Below are positions 54,310 through 63,713 of a stretch of DNA of 64,000 nucleotides, piece after piece. Under the pieces are notes generated by a model that saw nothing but the letters and a program-made list of their open reading frames with translations, made no database searches and was not told where the DNA came from. The first letter of the stretch is position 1. Every line of letters starts with the position of its first letter. This DNA is from Varibaculum vaginae (GTDB lineage Bacteria; Actinomycetota; Actinomycetes; Actinomycetales; Actinomycetaceae): assembly GCF_900604285.1 (NCBI RefSeq), contig NZ_UWNY01000001.1, positions 1,245,774 through 1,309,773 on the forward strand, written 5' to 3'. The translations under genes and the position numbers were made by a program.

Positions 54310-55823
54310 AACGTCCACGAAAAAAACATATGTCTCCAAAATCACCTCGCTCAGATCAACGGCGAGGTCGGGGAAATAAACGCGATGAAAACCAACAGTG
54401 GCGGCCGCAAACTGATCGGGTACGCACTTTGGTTTTTCAGGTACTGCTGGCGGTAGAAACCAAAGAGTCCTACGCTAATTTGCTGCTTCCTCCGCGGCTA
54501 ACTCGTGCGCATCTTGGGGGGCGGGACGCTGCTTTCGCCACTGAACTTACCTATGGGACGCTGCGGGCTCAAGGCTACTATGACTGGTTAATCGACCAGT
54601 TTTCATCCCGACCAGTGGCTGCCCTGGAAAAAGAAGTATTGATTATTTTGCGGATGGGGCTGCATCAGCTGCTAAATATGCGGGTACCTACGCATGCGGC
54701 AGTAAGCGAGTCGGTTAACCTCACTAAGCAGGAAGCTAATGAGGGGGCAGCCGGTCTGGTTAACGGAGTTTTGCGGCAGGTAGCACGATTGGGGGAGGTG
54801 CAGCTTGCCGAGCGCCTAAATCGCCTCAGTCCCCAACGTCGCCTAGCTATTAAATATTCGCATCCCGCCTGGATTATCGCTGCCTATCGCGCCGCACTTA
54901 GCGAACAAGAAAAACTGGGGGCTCAAATCCCGAGTGATGATGATTCTTTGGCGGCACTGCTGGCAGAAAATAATCGTGCTCCCTATATAAATCTGGTGGC
55001 CAGACCGGGTCTTATTGACCGGGAGGAACTTGCCGATGCAGTAGAAGAAAACGGGCAGAACGTCGCCTATTCCTCTCTCACTCCCTGGGGTTTGATTGTT
55101 TCCGGAGGTGACCCCGCTACTTTAGAAACGGTTGTATCAGCTCGCGCTGGGGTGGAAGATCAAGGATCCCAGCTAGTGGCGGGATTAGCCGCGCAGTATC
55201 CCCTGGAAGGTAGGGATAACCTTTGGCTGGATTTATGTGCCGGTCCGGGGGGTAAAGCAGCCTTACTGGCGGCCTTGGGGCAAGATCGGGGTGCACAGTT
55301 GATTGCTAATGAGATTAGTCCTCACCGGGCAAGACTGGTACAGGACTCGGTTAAAGCACTAGATAATGTGCAGGTGGTATGTAAAGATGGCACCGAGTTT
55401 CCGCAGCGCAAGGGCGGATACGACCGAGTACTAGTAGATGCTCCCTGTACTGGGTTGGGGGCGCTTCGTCGTCACCCGGAGTCGCGTTACCGTTCCCGTA
55501 ATGAAACCATTCCTGATATCACCGGGTTGCAGGCCAAGCTGCTACAGCGTGCGCTAGAGTTGTGTCGCCCTGGTGGGCTGGTTATTTATGCCACTTGTTC
55601 TCCGCATCCAGCAGAAACTACTTTCCTGGTGCAGCGGGTGTTGCAGGAATGCCCAGAGGCGCATTTGATGGATTTGTCTGGAACTCTGCAGCAGTTAATT
55701 GACACTGAATCCTGGCCCGATGGTTTGGGCTGTGCTAATAAATACCTACAACTTTGGCCTCATATCCACAGTTCGGACGCGATGTTTGCTGTGGTGATGA
55801 GCAAGGAGCAGAAAGGAAACTGA
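54300..55823 (+). CDS. rsmB: 16S rRNA m5C967 methyltransferase RsmB (NusB-fused)
   Basis: 507 residues. A basic N-terminal tail (about 1-38) is followed by a NusB-like RNA-binding domain (about 40-180) and the Rossmann methyltransferase domain. SAM-binding [14 protein letters not shown] (about 310), catalytic [16 protein letters not shown] and [11 protein letters not shown] with the second Cys are intact. GTG 54300 overlaps the fmt stop; AGGAGA is upstream. fmt-rsmB-rpe is a conserved run. Confidence 0.94.
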   Translation: MRVERPRKKHMSPKSPRSDQRRGRGNKRDENQQWRPQTDRVRTLVFQVLLAVETKESYANLLLPPRLTRAHLGGRDAAFATELTYGTLRAQGYYDWLIDQFSSRPVAALEKEVLIILRMGLHQLLNMRVPTHAAVSESVNLTKQEANEGAAGLVNGVLRQVARLGEVQLAERLNRLSPQRRLAIKYSHPAWIIAAYRAALSEQEKLGAQIPSDDDSLAALLAENNRAPYINLVARPGLIDREELADAVEENGQNVAYSSLTPWGLIVSGGDPATLETVVSARAGVEDQGSQLVAGLAAQYPLEGRDNLWLDLCAGPGGKAALLAALGQDRGAQLIANEISPHRARLVQDSVKALDNVQVVCKDGTEFPQRKGGYDRVLVDAPCTGLGALRRHPESRYRSRNETIPDITGLQAKLLQRALELCRPGGLVIYATCSPHPAETTFLVQRVLQECPEAHLMDLSGTLQQLIDTESWPDGLGCANKYLQLWPHIHSSDAMFAVVMSKEQKGN

Positions 55824-55825
55824 TT

Positions 55826-56485
55826 ATGGGAGTAACGATTTCTCCTTCGATTCTTAACTGCGATATCGCTAACCTAGCCAGTGAAATCAAAAAGGTTAGG
55901 AATGCCGACTATGCGCATGTTGACGTGATGGATAACCATTTTGTCCCTAATCTTTCCTGGGGTCTTCCGGTGGTGGAAGCAGTGATTCGCCAAGATATTT
56001 TGCCGGTCGATGCCCATTTGATGATTTCGGATGCTGATCGTTGGGCACCCGCCTACGCAGAGGCGGGATGTGCCTCGGTCACCTTCCATGCCGAAGCGGC
56101 GGTAGCACCGATTCGTTTGGCGCGCGAGATTCACCGTCAAGGAGCAAAAGTGGGGATGGCGCTGCGGCCGGCTACTGACATTACTCCCTATATTGATTTG
56201 CTACCTGAAATCGATATGTTACTGGTTATGACAGTAGAACCTGGTTTTGGCGGACAAGCGTTCCTAGAATCTATGATGCCGAAAGTTCGGCGTACCCGAG
56301 AGGCCATTTCTGCGGCAAACTTACAGGTAGCAATCCAAGTGGATGGGGGCATCAACCGAGAAACAATTTGCTTAGCGGCTGAAGCGGGGGCAGATGTATT
56401 TGTGGCTGGCTCGGCGGTCTATAAAGCTGAAGATGCCTATAGTGAAGTGGAGGCGCTACGCGAACTTGCGAAAGCGCATTGTTAA
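55826..56485 (+). CDS. rpe: Ribulose-phosphate 3-epimerase
   Basis: 219 residues from ATG 55826. The frame opens 24 codons earlier inside rsmB, but the family begins at [17 protein letters not shown] and AAGGAA lies 8 bases upstream. TIM-barrel enzyme of the pentose phosphate pathway. Metal and acid-base residues: [16 protein letters not shown] (about 32-47), [18 protein letters not shown] and VDGGIN. Normal length. Confidence 0.96.
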   Translation: MGVTISPSILNCDIANLASEIKKVRNADYAHVDVMDNHFVPNLSWGLPVVEAVIRQDILPVDAHLMISDADRWAPAYAEAGCASVTFHAEAAVAPIRLAREIHRQGAKVGMALRPATDITPYIDLLPEIDMLLVMTVEPGFGGQAFLESMMPKVRRTREAISAANLQVAIQVDGGINRETICLAAEAGADVFVAGSAVYKAEDAYSEVEALRELAKAHC

Positions 56486-56611
56486 AACTGATAGCGATTT
56501 TCTTACCAGATAGTGCTGCTCTTTCTGCTGTCCGCATAGGTTTTGGGTTAGCGGCATTCCAGAAGAGGAGCGATACGGAAAGATTTTTCAAAACCAACTA
56601 ACCTTAAGGCT

Positions 56612-56875
56612 ATGAAGAGTTTTGAAGAGTTATTTGCGGAGCTGCAGGAAAAAGCAGCTACCCGCCCGCAAGGTTCTGGAACTGTGAAGGAACTAGAGGC
56701 CGGAGTCCACAATATTGGAAAGAAAATTGTAGAGGAGGCAGCGGAAACCTGGATGGCCGCCGAATACGAAAGCCAGGATGATTTTTGTTTAGAGGTGTCC
56801 CAGCTGCTGTATCACGCCCAAGTGATGATGATTGCTAAAGGGGTCAGCCTGGAAGATGTCTACCGTAAACTCTAG
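56612..56875 (+). CDS. hisE: Phosphoribosyl-ATP pyrophosphatase
   Basis: 87 residues, stand-alone HisE (not fused to HisI). Hydrolyses phosphoribosyl-ATP to phosphoribosyl-AMP, second step of histidine synthesis. The MazG-like helical motif with metal-binding acids is clear: [14 protein letters not shown] and [26 protein letters not shown] ends 7 bases before the ATG and no Shine-Dalgarno is seen. hisG starts 8 bases after its stop. Confidence 0.94.
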   Translation: MKSFEELFAELQEKAATRPQGSGTVKELEAGVHNIGKKIVEEAAETWMAAEYESQDDFCLEVSQLLYHAQVMMIAKGVSLEDVYRKL

Positions 56876-56882
56876 GAGAATA

Positions 56883-57725
56883 ATGTTAAGAATCGCGATT
56901 CCAAATAAAGGTGGTCTCTCGGATCCAGCGATAAAGATGCTTTCTGAAGCGGGATATCGCACTCGGCGGCATGGACGAGAACTTTATATCACCGATGAAA
57001 ACAATCAGATAGAAATATTTTTTCTCCGTCCGGCTGACATAGCCCAATATGTGGGTGCCGGATTCATTCAAGCGGGGATTACTGGCAGAGATTTACTGGC
57101 TGACTCAGGCGTAAAAGCTAATGAAATTCTGTCACTAGAATTTGGTAAGTCCACCTTCCGTTTTGCGGCTCCCCAGGATTCTATCAACTCCCTTCAGGAT
57201 CTCGAAGGCAAACGAATCGCCACCTCGTTTGAGCGAATTGTGCAAGATTATTTAGCGGGGCAGCAGATCAAAGCAACCACAGTTCACCTAGAGGGAGCAG
57301 TGGAGTCTGCAGTACGTTTGGGAGTAGCAGACGCAATTGCGGATGTGGTAGAAACCGGGAATACTTTGCGGGCAGCCGGCCTGGAAGTTTTTGGGGAACC
57401 CTTGATGCATTCAGAGGCAGTCCTGATTGCTAACCCGCATGTATCTAACCGGGGGCTAGAAGTTCTCGAACAGCGTTTAAGGGGGGTACTTAATGCCCGT
57501 AACTATGTGTTACTGGACTACAACGTGCATCGTGACCTGCTAGAGCAAGCGGTGCGCTATACACCGGGAATATCTTCTCCCACGATTTCTTCACTGCAAG
57601 ATAGTCGCTGGTTAGCAGTGCGAGCCATGTGTAAACGGTCTCAGGTTCATGGGGTAGTTGACACTCTCCACGCCCTGGGGGCTGAAGGAATTTTAGTTAC
57701 GCAGCTGTTGTCAGCTCGTATCTAG
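56883..57725 (+). CDS. hisG: ATP phosphoribosyltransferase, long form
   Basis: 280 residues from ATG 56883, with TAGGAGA upstream; an in-frame start within hisE is unlikely. First and feedback-regulated step of histidine synthesis. MLRIAIPNKGGLSDPAIKML begins the protein, with GITGRDLLADSG and the PRPP-binding DAIADVVETGNTLRAAGLE (about 155-173). About 70 residues beyond the catalytic part form the C-terminal histidine-binding domain of the hexameric long form, so no HisZ is needed. Confidence 0.95.
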   Translation: MLRIAIPNKGGLSDPAIKMLSEAGYRTRRHGRELYITDENNQIEIFFLRPADIAQYVGAGFIQAGITGRDLLADSGVKANEILSLEFGKSTFRFAAPQDSINSLQDLEGKRIATSFERIVQDYLAGQQIKATTVHLEGAVESAVRLGVADAIADVVETGNTLRAAGLEVFGEPLMHSEAVLIANPHVSNRGLEVLEQRLRGVLNARNYVLLDYNVHRDLLEQAVRYTPGISSPTISSLQDSRWLAVRAMCKRSQVHGVVDTLHALGAEGILVTQLLSARI

Positions 57726-57796
57726 GTGAAGGCTACCTATGAGTTTGCCTAGAAACCTACGTAACCATCGGAAGCTATGGTCTTTATCAGGACAAC

Positions 57797-58927
57797 CTAA
57801 AGCATTTGTGCTGCTAGGCGTCCGGCAACCGCAGCTGCCAGGAAGGGGGCAGCATCTTCTGCGAGGGAACGGCGCATCGTCGATAGCCTGACTGGGCATT
57901 GGCTTAATGCCTGGTAAAGCCCGGTGGTTTCACATTTTTGCACCCGGTGTCGAGAACTAATCTGCTTCAGCTGCGAATCCACTAACTGGCTAAAACTATT
58001 GTTTAAAAGGGGTTTTTGTCCTTCACCCTCCGCGGTAAATTCTGGAATTGGAACCGTAAGCGGCACAGGAATAAAACCGGAGAGAATGCGCAGGCTATGG
58101 TGGGATATTCCCTGGTGGCGGGGACGGAAATCTGCTGCTGACATCCGCAAAGCGCAAATGGCTTTGCCACCTCCTATAGCTGCTTGAGTTAAAAAGGCAC
58201 CTAAATCAAAACCGGAATAACCATAGGGGGTTCCAGATCCTGCGTTTCCAGGGCCTTGTCCCATGATGGTGATATCCGCTTTGAGTACTCGCCGGGCAGC
58301 CAATAATCCGGAAAAAGTATTGATGGCTTCCAAATCGCCTCCGAAGGCTTGACCAGCGGTAATCACCGCATCGAGCCATCCTTGCTCGCGTAGAGTAGTA
58401 ATATTACGCGAGAAAAATGCGGGTAAGGCTCCGCCATCCGTATACACGTAGACAACTTTCGCTTCCGGCTTTTCCGTCCTAATTCCGGCGATTACCGCTG
58501 GAAGCTGGGAATGTAGATCAATACCTACTACCGGCATACCATCTAAATCCTCTGCCTGCCGCATCTTTTCGTGGAAGGGAGATTCTTGTTCCTCAACTGC
58601 GGAAACCATGTATTGGCTAGGAGTATAGCGCGCTTTCATAATGTGACCGTCATCGTTGGGAAGTACGTCTTCAGGTAAACGTCCACAAATTGCCGTTACG
58701 AGTGCAAATCCGCCGGTACCCAGATTTTTCTGTAGGGGAGAACAATCAAAACGTACTGTTTCCCCCTCTTTAGCTTCCCCATTTAGGGGAGGATAGTTTA
58801 AAGCGCGTAGGGTTTCTCCCGCTAAAAACTGCCCTGCTCCAGCAGGATGAGCAGTGATGGTTAGCGTAAGCTCTTGTGTGGACTCAAAACTGCGGACAGC
58901 TACTACTTGTCCTTCCCGTAACATCAT
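57797..58927 (-). CDS. DUF3866-family protein, unknown function
   Basis: 376 residues, soluble, no signal peptide. DUF3866 proteins are conserved in actinobacteria and Firmicutes without a known activity. Seen here: a beta-rich N-terminus, the PSQYMVSAVEEQESPFHEKM block, VVGIDLHSQLPAVIAGI, a Rossmann-like VVYVYTDGGALPAFFS, and a glycine-rich VGQ-like loop MGQGPGNAGSGTPYGYSGFDLG (in parts, about 218-240) reminiscent of nucleotide or phosphate binding. It is convergent with hisG and divergent from the small membrane gene at 58990. Confidence 0.85.
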   Translation of the reverse strand: MMLREGQVVAVRSFESTQELTLTITAHPAGAGQFLAGETLRALNYPPLNGEAKEGETVRFDCSPLQKNLGTGGFALVTAICGRLPEDVLPNDDGHIMKARYTPSQYMVSAVEEQESPFHEKMRQAEDLDGMPVVGIDLHSQLPAVIAGIRTEKPEAKVVYVYTDGGALPAFFSRNITTLREQGWLDAVITAGQAFGGDLEAINTFSGLLAARRVLKADITIMGQGPGNAGSGTPYGYSGFDLGAFLTQAAIGGGKAICALRMSAADFRPRHQGISHHSLRILSGFIPVPLTVPIPEFTAEGEGQKPLLNNSFSQLVDSQLKQISSRHRVQKCETTGLYQALSQCPVRLSTMRRSLAEDAAPFLAAAVAGRLAAQML

Positions 58928-58953
58928 GTCTTTATTCTAGCCAAAGAGTGAGG

Positions 58954-58983
58954 GTGACCACCGGGCGAATAAACAGGTAGTCT
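58954..58983 (+). promoter_or_regulatory. Putative leaderless promoter of the 58990 gene
   Basis: GTGACC (58954-58959) and TAGTCT (58978-58983) are 18 bases apart; the latter ends 6 bases before the ATG, so transcription would begin at or next to the start codon. Confidence 0.5.
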
Positions 58984-58989
58984 AGAGGT

Positions 58990-59316
58990 ATGTATTGGTT
59001 TTTGTTTACGCTATGGACACTGGGGATTCTTGCGGCTGTTATTTGCCCAATCGTGATGTTCATTTGGCTGTTTCGCAAAGCCCATGCAACTTTAAAGGTT
59101 TTCGGTCAGCAGGCAGCGGCCGTAACCATCCCGCTTGATAGCATAGGGGAGGCTTCGGCTATTCCAGAGCTCCGCCCGGCAGGTGCCAGCGGAGATCCTC
59201 AGGTATTAGCGCAGGCTCGGCAAGTACGCGCTCAGGTGGCTGCACAACGACGCTTTCGTCGTTATGCTCGGCTAGCGGCTGCCAAGCAACGCTGGGAGAA
59301 ACTGGGGTTGGTATAG
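58990..59316 (+). CDS. Small membrane protein upstream of helY, unknown function
   Basis: 108 residues. One N-terminal hydrophobic helix (about 2-30), a short linker, then a strongly basic C-terminus (QVRAQVAAQRRFRRYARLAAAKQRW, two adjoining parts) that would sit in the cytoplasm and could contact nucleic acid. Its stop codon directly abuts the helicase GTG, so they are co-transcribed. I do not recognise a named family. Confidence 0.75.
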   Translation: MYWFLFTLWTLGILAAVICPIVMFIWLFRKAHATLKVFGQQAAAVTIPLDSIGEASAIPELRPAGASGDPQVLAQARQVRAQVAAQRRFRRYARLAAAKQRWEKLGLV

Positions 59317-62121
59317 GTGCCGCGAAGGCGTAAACGTAAAAAACCTGTCGTTACTGCTAGTGAACGTGATTGGGAATCTCTATCAGCGGCGGAAAAGTTA
59401 GCTACTTTCAAGCGAAATCAGATAACTGGCGAGGCAGGAAGGTTTGCTTCCCGTTTTGATTTTCCCTTTGATAATTTTCAACAGCGTGCACTGGCGGATC
59501 TAGAGAGCGATAAATCGGTATTGGTGGCTGCCCCCACCGGATCTGGTAAAACTTTAGTTGGTGAATTCGCTCTTTTCTTAGCGTTAAAACGCGGAGTAAA
59601 AGCCTTTTATACCACTCCAATTAAAGCTCTTTCGAATCAAAAGTTTCGGGATTTTTGCGCTGCCTATGGCAGTGAGAATGTTGGACTTTTAACCGGGGAT
59701 GTTTCGGTTAATCCGGCAGCCCCCCTAGTAGTAATGACTACCGAAGTGCTCCGAAACATGTTGTATCGCCGTGATCGGCGCTTAGCTGATTTAGGGTTCG
59801 TGGTTCTCGATGAAGTGCACTACCTGGCTGACCGCTACCGTGGACCGGTGTGGGAAGAAGTTATTTTGCATCTGGATCCGGCGGTGAAAATAATTGCCTT
59901 GTCAGCTACGGTTTCTAACGCGGAGGAGTTCGGGCAATGGCTACGGCAGGTGCGTGGGGACGTCGCGATTGTGGTTTCCGAAAAACGTCCGGTTCCGCTC
60001 TACCAACATCTGTTGGTAGGAGGGCGATTGTACGACCTGGAAGTGAAATCTTCTGGCGGTAAAACGAAACTTAACCCGGCGTTGCTGGCACAAACCCGAC
60101 GCTTTCTGGGGGAGCCCCGGCGCGGTCACTATACTTCTTTACCTGCTGCGGTGGGGGAATTAAACGCTAAAGGTTTACTGCCAGCGATTGTATTTATTTT
60201 TTCTCGCGCCCGCTGTCAAGAGGGGCAACGGCAACTGGTGGCAGCAGGAATTGACCTAACTAGCGCGGAGGAAAAACGTCAGATTCAGGCGTGCCTCGAT
60301 GAAATCAGTGAAAATCTTCCTGCCGCTGACGTCTTCACTTTGGGATTCGACTCCCTGTTTGCCGGGTTGCGGCGCGGAATTGCGGTGCATCACGCCGGGT
60401 TATTACCGGTAGTTAAAGAAGCAGTCGAAAAAATGTTCGCAGCTGGTTTGTTAAAAGTCGTTTTAGCGACAGAAACCTTGGCATTAGGGATTAATATGCC
60501 GGCGCGTTCAGTAGTGATTGAATCCCTGCGCAAATGGGATGGGCACGAATTTGTCATGCTTTCACCGGGTCAATATACCCAGCTGACCGGGAGAGCTGGG
60601 CGGCGGGGAATCGATACTTTAGGTCACGGAATTGTTATCTTCCGTCCCGGTATGGATCCGGCTATGGTGGCAGCGCTAGCCTCAAAACGCACCTACCCCC
60701 TGAAATCAGCTTTTAGCCCCACCTATAACATGGCGGTTAATCTGTTAGAGCGCGGCTCTCTAGCGGAAACCCGCGATATTTTGCGGCGCTCCTTTGCCCA
60801 GTTCCAAGCTGATCGGTCAGTTGTCGGAAAAGCCCAACAAGCAGCAGAAAAGCAGCGCGCCGCCGACGAAATAGTAGCGACGAAAACCTTGGAATGCTCC
60901 CTTGGGGATATTTACGAGTATGTGCGTCTTAATAGTGAGCTGGAGGTACGCGATGCACGCCGTGCACAACTACTTGCCCGTGAACAGGCTCGGCAGAGAA
61001 ATGAACTTTTAAGTTGTCTAAAACGTGGCGATGTTTTGGCTTATCAAGACGGACGGCGAGTTCGTCATGGGATTGTGATGAAAAAATCGGGTACTCGTAC
61101 TGGGGAAATCACCCTGACAGTGCTGGCAGATAACGCGAAGCTCCGCGAGTTTTCTAGCAAGAGCCTTAACGGCAGTCTGGCGCTGGTGGGGCAAATGTGG
61201 GTAAAAGATTATTCGGAGCGCAAACCTCGTGACCGGCAACGCCTAGCCTCTAAACTACGTACAGCTCTAAGTGAGGGGATATTTACCGATCCGCAAACCT
61301 GCTCAAAAACCCGGGCGCAGGCGGCGCCTGTTCCCGAAAAACCTGCTGTTTTAAGTCAAAAAAATAAGTTACAGTTATCTGACATTAGCGGGCGTGAGTT
61401 GAAAGAGCTTAGTGAACTGGAGTTAGCTGAGCTGCTGACGTCGCATCCCGTAAACAACTGCCCGCATCTAAAAAGTCATTTAAAGCAGGCTTCTCGGTGG
61501 ACGCGTTTAGAGCGGCAGGCTGCCAGGCTGCGTAGGCAAGTTGATATTTCCGAGGGGGCATTAGTAGATACTTTTGACCGGGTAGTTTCGGTTCTAACAC
61601 GGCTAGGGTATCTGCATGAACATGGCCAGGTAAGTGAGTCCGGGGAGGTACTGTGCCGGATTTACAGCGAATATGATTTATTACTTGCCCAATGCGTGCT
61701 AAAAAATATTTTCTCGGGACTAACTCCGGCGCAACTAGCAGCAGCCTGTTCTGCGGCCAGCTATGAAGCAAGGAGAGAGGAAACTGGCCCCCCGGTGCCG
61801 TCCTCACTTAAATCGGTGGTTAGCCAGATTGAGCATTTGTCTACTGATTTGCGTCAACTACAAACTCAGTTGAGAGCCCCCGAAATTCCCGAGTCTTCTT
61901 CTGCGCTAGTAGCAGCTACTTACGCCTGGGCAAAGGGTAAACCGCTAGCGGTGGTCTTAGAAGCTGCTTCCTTAGAGGCCGGCGATTTTGTGCGAGCTAT
62001 GAAGCAGCTACTCGATGTCTTGCGGCAACTCGAAATGGTCGCTAATGTGGAAACCTCCGCCATCGCCCGGAAAGCTCAAAAACTTATATTGCGGGGAGTG
62101 GTGGCATGGTCGGAAGTTTAA
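59317..62121 (+). CDS. helY: DEAD/DEAH-box RNA helicase, HelY/Ski2-like
   Basis: 934 residues. Motifs: Q-like FDNFQQRALADL, I APTGSGKT (about 68-75), Ia TTPIKALSNQK, II VLDEVHYL, III LSATVSNAEEFG, IV IVFIFSRARCQ, V ATETLALGINMPARSVV and VI QLTGRAGRRGID. After the helicase core comes a long arch-like and C-terminal DSHCT-type helical region (EYDLLLAQCVLKNIFSGL). This Mtr4/Ski2-like architecture is standard for actinobacterial HelY, thought to act in RNA metabolism. GTG start. The end overlaps lnt by 16 bases. Confidence 0.92.
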   Translation: MPRRRKRKKPVVTASERDWESLSAAEKLATFKRNQITGEAGRFASRFDFPFDNFQQRALADLESDKSVLVAAPTGSGKTLVGEFALFLALKRGVKAFYTTPIKALSNQKFRDFCAAYGSENVGLLTGDVSVNPAAPLVVMTTEVLRNMLYRRDRRLADLGFVVLDEVHYLADRYRGPVWEEVILHLDPAVKIIALSATVSNAEEFGQWLRQVRGDVAIVVSEKRPVPLYQHLLVGGRLYDLEVKSSGGKTKLNPALLAQTRRFLGEPRRGHYTSLPAAVGELNAKGLLPAIVFIFSRARCQEGQRQLVAAGIDLTSAEEKRQIQACLDEISENLPAADVFTLGFDSLFAGLRRGIAVHHAGLLPVVKEAVEKMFAAGLLKVVLATETLALGINMPARSVVIESLRKWDGHEFVMLSPGQYTQLTGRAGRRGIDTLGHGIVIFRPGMDPAMVAALASKRTYPLKSAFSPTYNMAVNLLERGSLAETRDILRRSFAQFQADRSVVGKAQQAAEKQRAADEIVATKTLECSLGDIYEYVRLNSELEVRDARRAQLLAREQARQRNELLSCLKRGDVLAYQDGRRVRHGIVMKKSGTRTGEITLTVLADNAKLREFSSKSLNGSLALVGQMWVKDYSERKPRDRQRLASKLRTALSEGIFTDPQTCSKTRAQAAPVPEKPAVLSQKNKLQLSDISGRELKELSELELAELLTSHPVNNCPHLKSHLKQASRWTRLERQAARLRRQVDISEGALVDTFDRVVSVLTRLGYLHEHGQVSESGEVLCRIYSEYDLLLAQCVLKNIFSGLTPAQLAAACSAASYEARREETGPPVPSSLKSVVSQIEHLSTDLRQLQTQLRAPEIPESSSALVAATYAWAKGKPLAVVLEAASLEAGDFVRAMKQLLDVLRQLEMVANVETSAIARKAQKLILRGVVAWSEV

Positions 62122-63713
62122 TCAAAGCGTTTTGGGCGGCAGTGGCTGCTGCCACCATCGCTACCGGATTGCTGCTATCTTTCCCCTCGGCTTGGGGATC
62201 ATATTGGTTCAGCGCCTGGTTAGCTATGGGGATGTGGTTACTGATTCTACGGCGGGTGCGAAGACGCTACGCTCTAGCTATCTCCATCCTCACTGCCTTG
62301 ATATTTTTCCTCTTGTTGTTCCGTTGGGTGCCTATCTCTCTTGGTTTTTCTATTCCCTGGATTGCTCTAGCTCTTTGTGAAACTTTGTTTTTAACTCTGT
62401 GGGCAGGGGCGGTACTGGCGGTGCGACGCCTTACTAGTCCCCTCTGGACTTTGTGGACGGCGCTTTCGTTTGCCGGAATCGAGGCTTGGCGTGCCACTTT
62501 TCCCTGGACGGGTATGCCTTGGGGAATGTTGGGGTTTTCCCAGGTAGATAGTCCCTTAAAAGGATGGATACCGCTCTTAGGGGAAAATGGGATGGCTTTC
62601 TTGATGGTCGGGATATTAGCCGCGTTGGTCAGCGTCACCTGGAAGATCTCTATACCCAATCTGGTAACTGCCGGCCTGGCTCTACTGGTGGTGATAGCCT
62701 CGGGGGCAGGTTTACCTACCCTCCCCAATTCGAATAAGTCTCCAAAAATACAGGTAGCAGCGATACAGGGGGGAGTAGCTTGGCCAATTGAAGCAACCTA
62801 TTCACATCCCGGTACTATTTTGGCAGGTCACCTGGCGCAGACGCGTAAAACTGATTTAAACGGTACCCAACTGATTCTATGGGGGGAACAAGCCGGCGAT
62901 ATTGATCCACGTTCAGACGCACACTGGGCAGCGGAACTCCAAAGCTGGCAGGTAAAACAGCAAATCCCCCTGCTATTTGGCACGCTGGTTTACCAAGAGA
63001 AAACTACCTCTAACCAGGTGCTAAAGCTGGAGGGAGGTAAAATCACACAGGTTTATTCCAAGCGGGAACCAGTACCCTTTGGGGAGTACTTGCCGGCACG
63101 CCCACTGCTTTCTAAAGTTTTTCCAGAGCAAGTCAAGATGCTTCCTCGCGATATGATAGCGGGTAAAACCCCAGGAATAGCCCGATTTGGTCCGGCTCGC
63201 GTGGGTGCAAATATTTGTTTTGAGGTAGCAGTAGATTCTCTGGTACGCGATACCATAAAAACCGGGGCAAATCTTCTTTATTTTCCCACAAATAACTCAT
63301 CGTTCGGATATTCGTATCAGTCGCTGCAGCAGCTGCAAATAGCGCGGTTTCGCGCCCTCGAATATGATCGTTCCTCCGCCCAGGTCGCAGTCGGGGGAGT
63401 GAGCGCTCTAATCACTCCCGAGGGCGAAGTTTTAGCCCAATCGGGTCTTTTTCGGGCTGATACTTTAAAGGCGAAGTTGCCGCTGCGAAATACTCTCACC
63501 TGGCAGGCACGCTTTGGTTCCAGTGTGAACGCTTTCTTCCGATTTGGGATGCTAGTTGGGGTAACGCTTATAGGGGGAGTGCTAATCTTGTTAAAAGTTC
63601 AAGAACTCAGATTCCAACACTCGGATTCCTTCGTCCATAAGGGAAGAAAAAATTCCGTTACATCTGGACGAGCTGGCAGGAGTCGCAGGTTAAAAAGAGA
63701 AGGCAAGAAATGA
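62106..63713 (+). CDS. lnt: Apolipoprotein N-acyltransferase
   Basis: 535 residues. About six to seven N-terminal membrane helices (to about 210), an extracytoplasmic nitrilase-like domain (about 220-460), and a final helix (about 478-498) before a very basic tail. Catalytic Glu in LILWGEQAG, Lys in VYSKREPVPFGEYLPAR region and Cys in GANICFEVAVDSLVRD are present. It N-acylates the Cys of mature lipoproteins. The ATG lies within helY. The stop overlaps the following mannosyltransferase ATG; in mycobacteria these two activities are fused in Ppm1, so the pairing here is functional. Confidence 0.93.
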   Translation: MVGSLIKAFWAAVAAATIATGLLLSFPSAWGSYWFSAWLAMGMWLLILRRVRRRYALAISILTALIFFLLLFRWVPISLGFSIPWIALALCETLFLTLWAGAVLAVRRLTSPLWTLWTALSFAGIEAWRATFPWTGMPWGMLGFSQVDSPLKGWIPLLGENGMAFLMVGILAALVSVTWKISIPNLVTAGLALLVVIASGAGLPTLPNSNKSPKIQVAAIQGGVAWPIEATYSHPGTILAGHLAQTRKTDLNGTQLILWGEQAGDIDPRSDAHWAAELQSWQVKQQIPLLFGTLVYQEKTTSNQVLKLEGGKITQVYSKREPVPFGEYLPARPLLSKVFPEQVKMLPRDMIAGKTPGIARFGPARVGANICFEVAVDSLVRDTIKTGANLLYFPTNNSSFGYSYQSLQQLQIARFRALEYDRSSAQVAVGGVSALITPEGEVLAQSGLFRADTLKAKLPLRNTLTWQARFGSSVNAFFRFGMLVGVTLIGGVLILLKVQELRFQHSDSFVHKGRKNSVTSGRAGRSRRLKREGKK

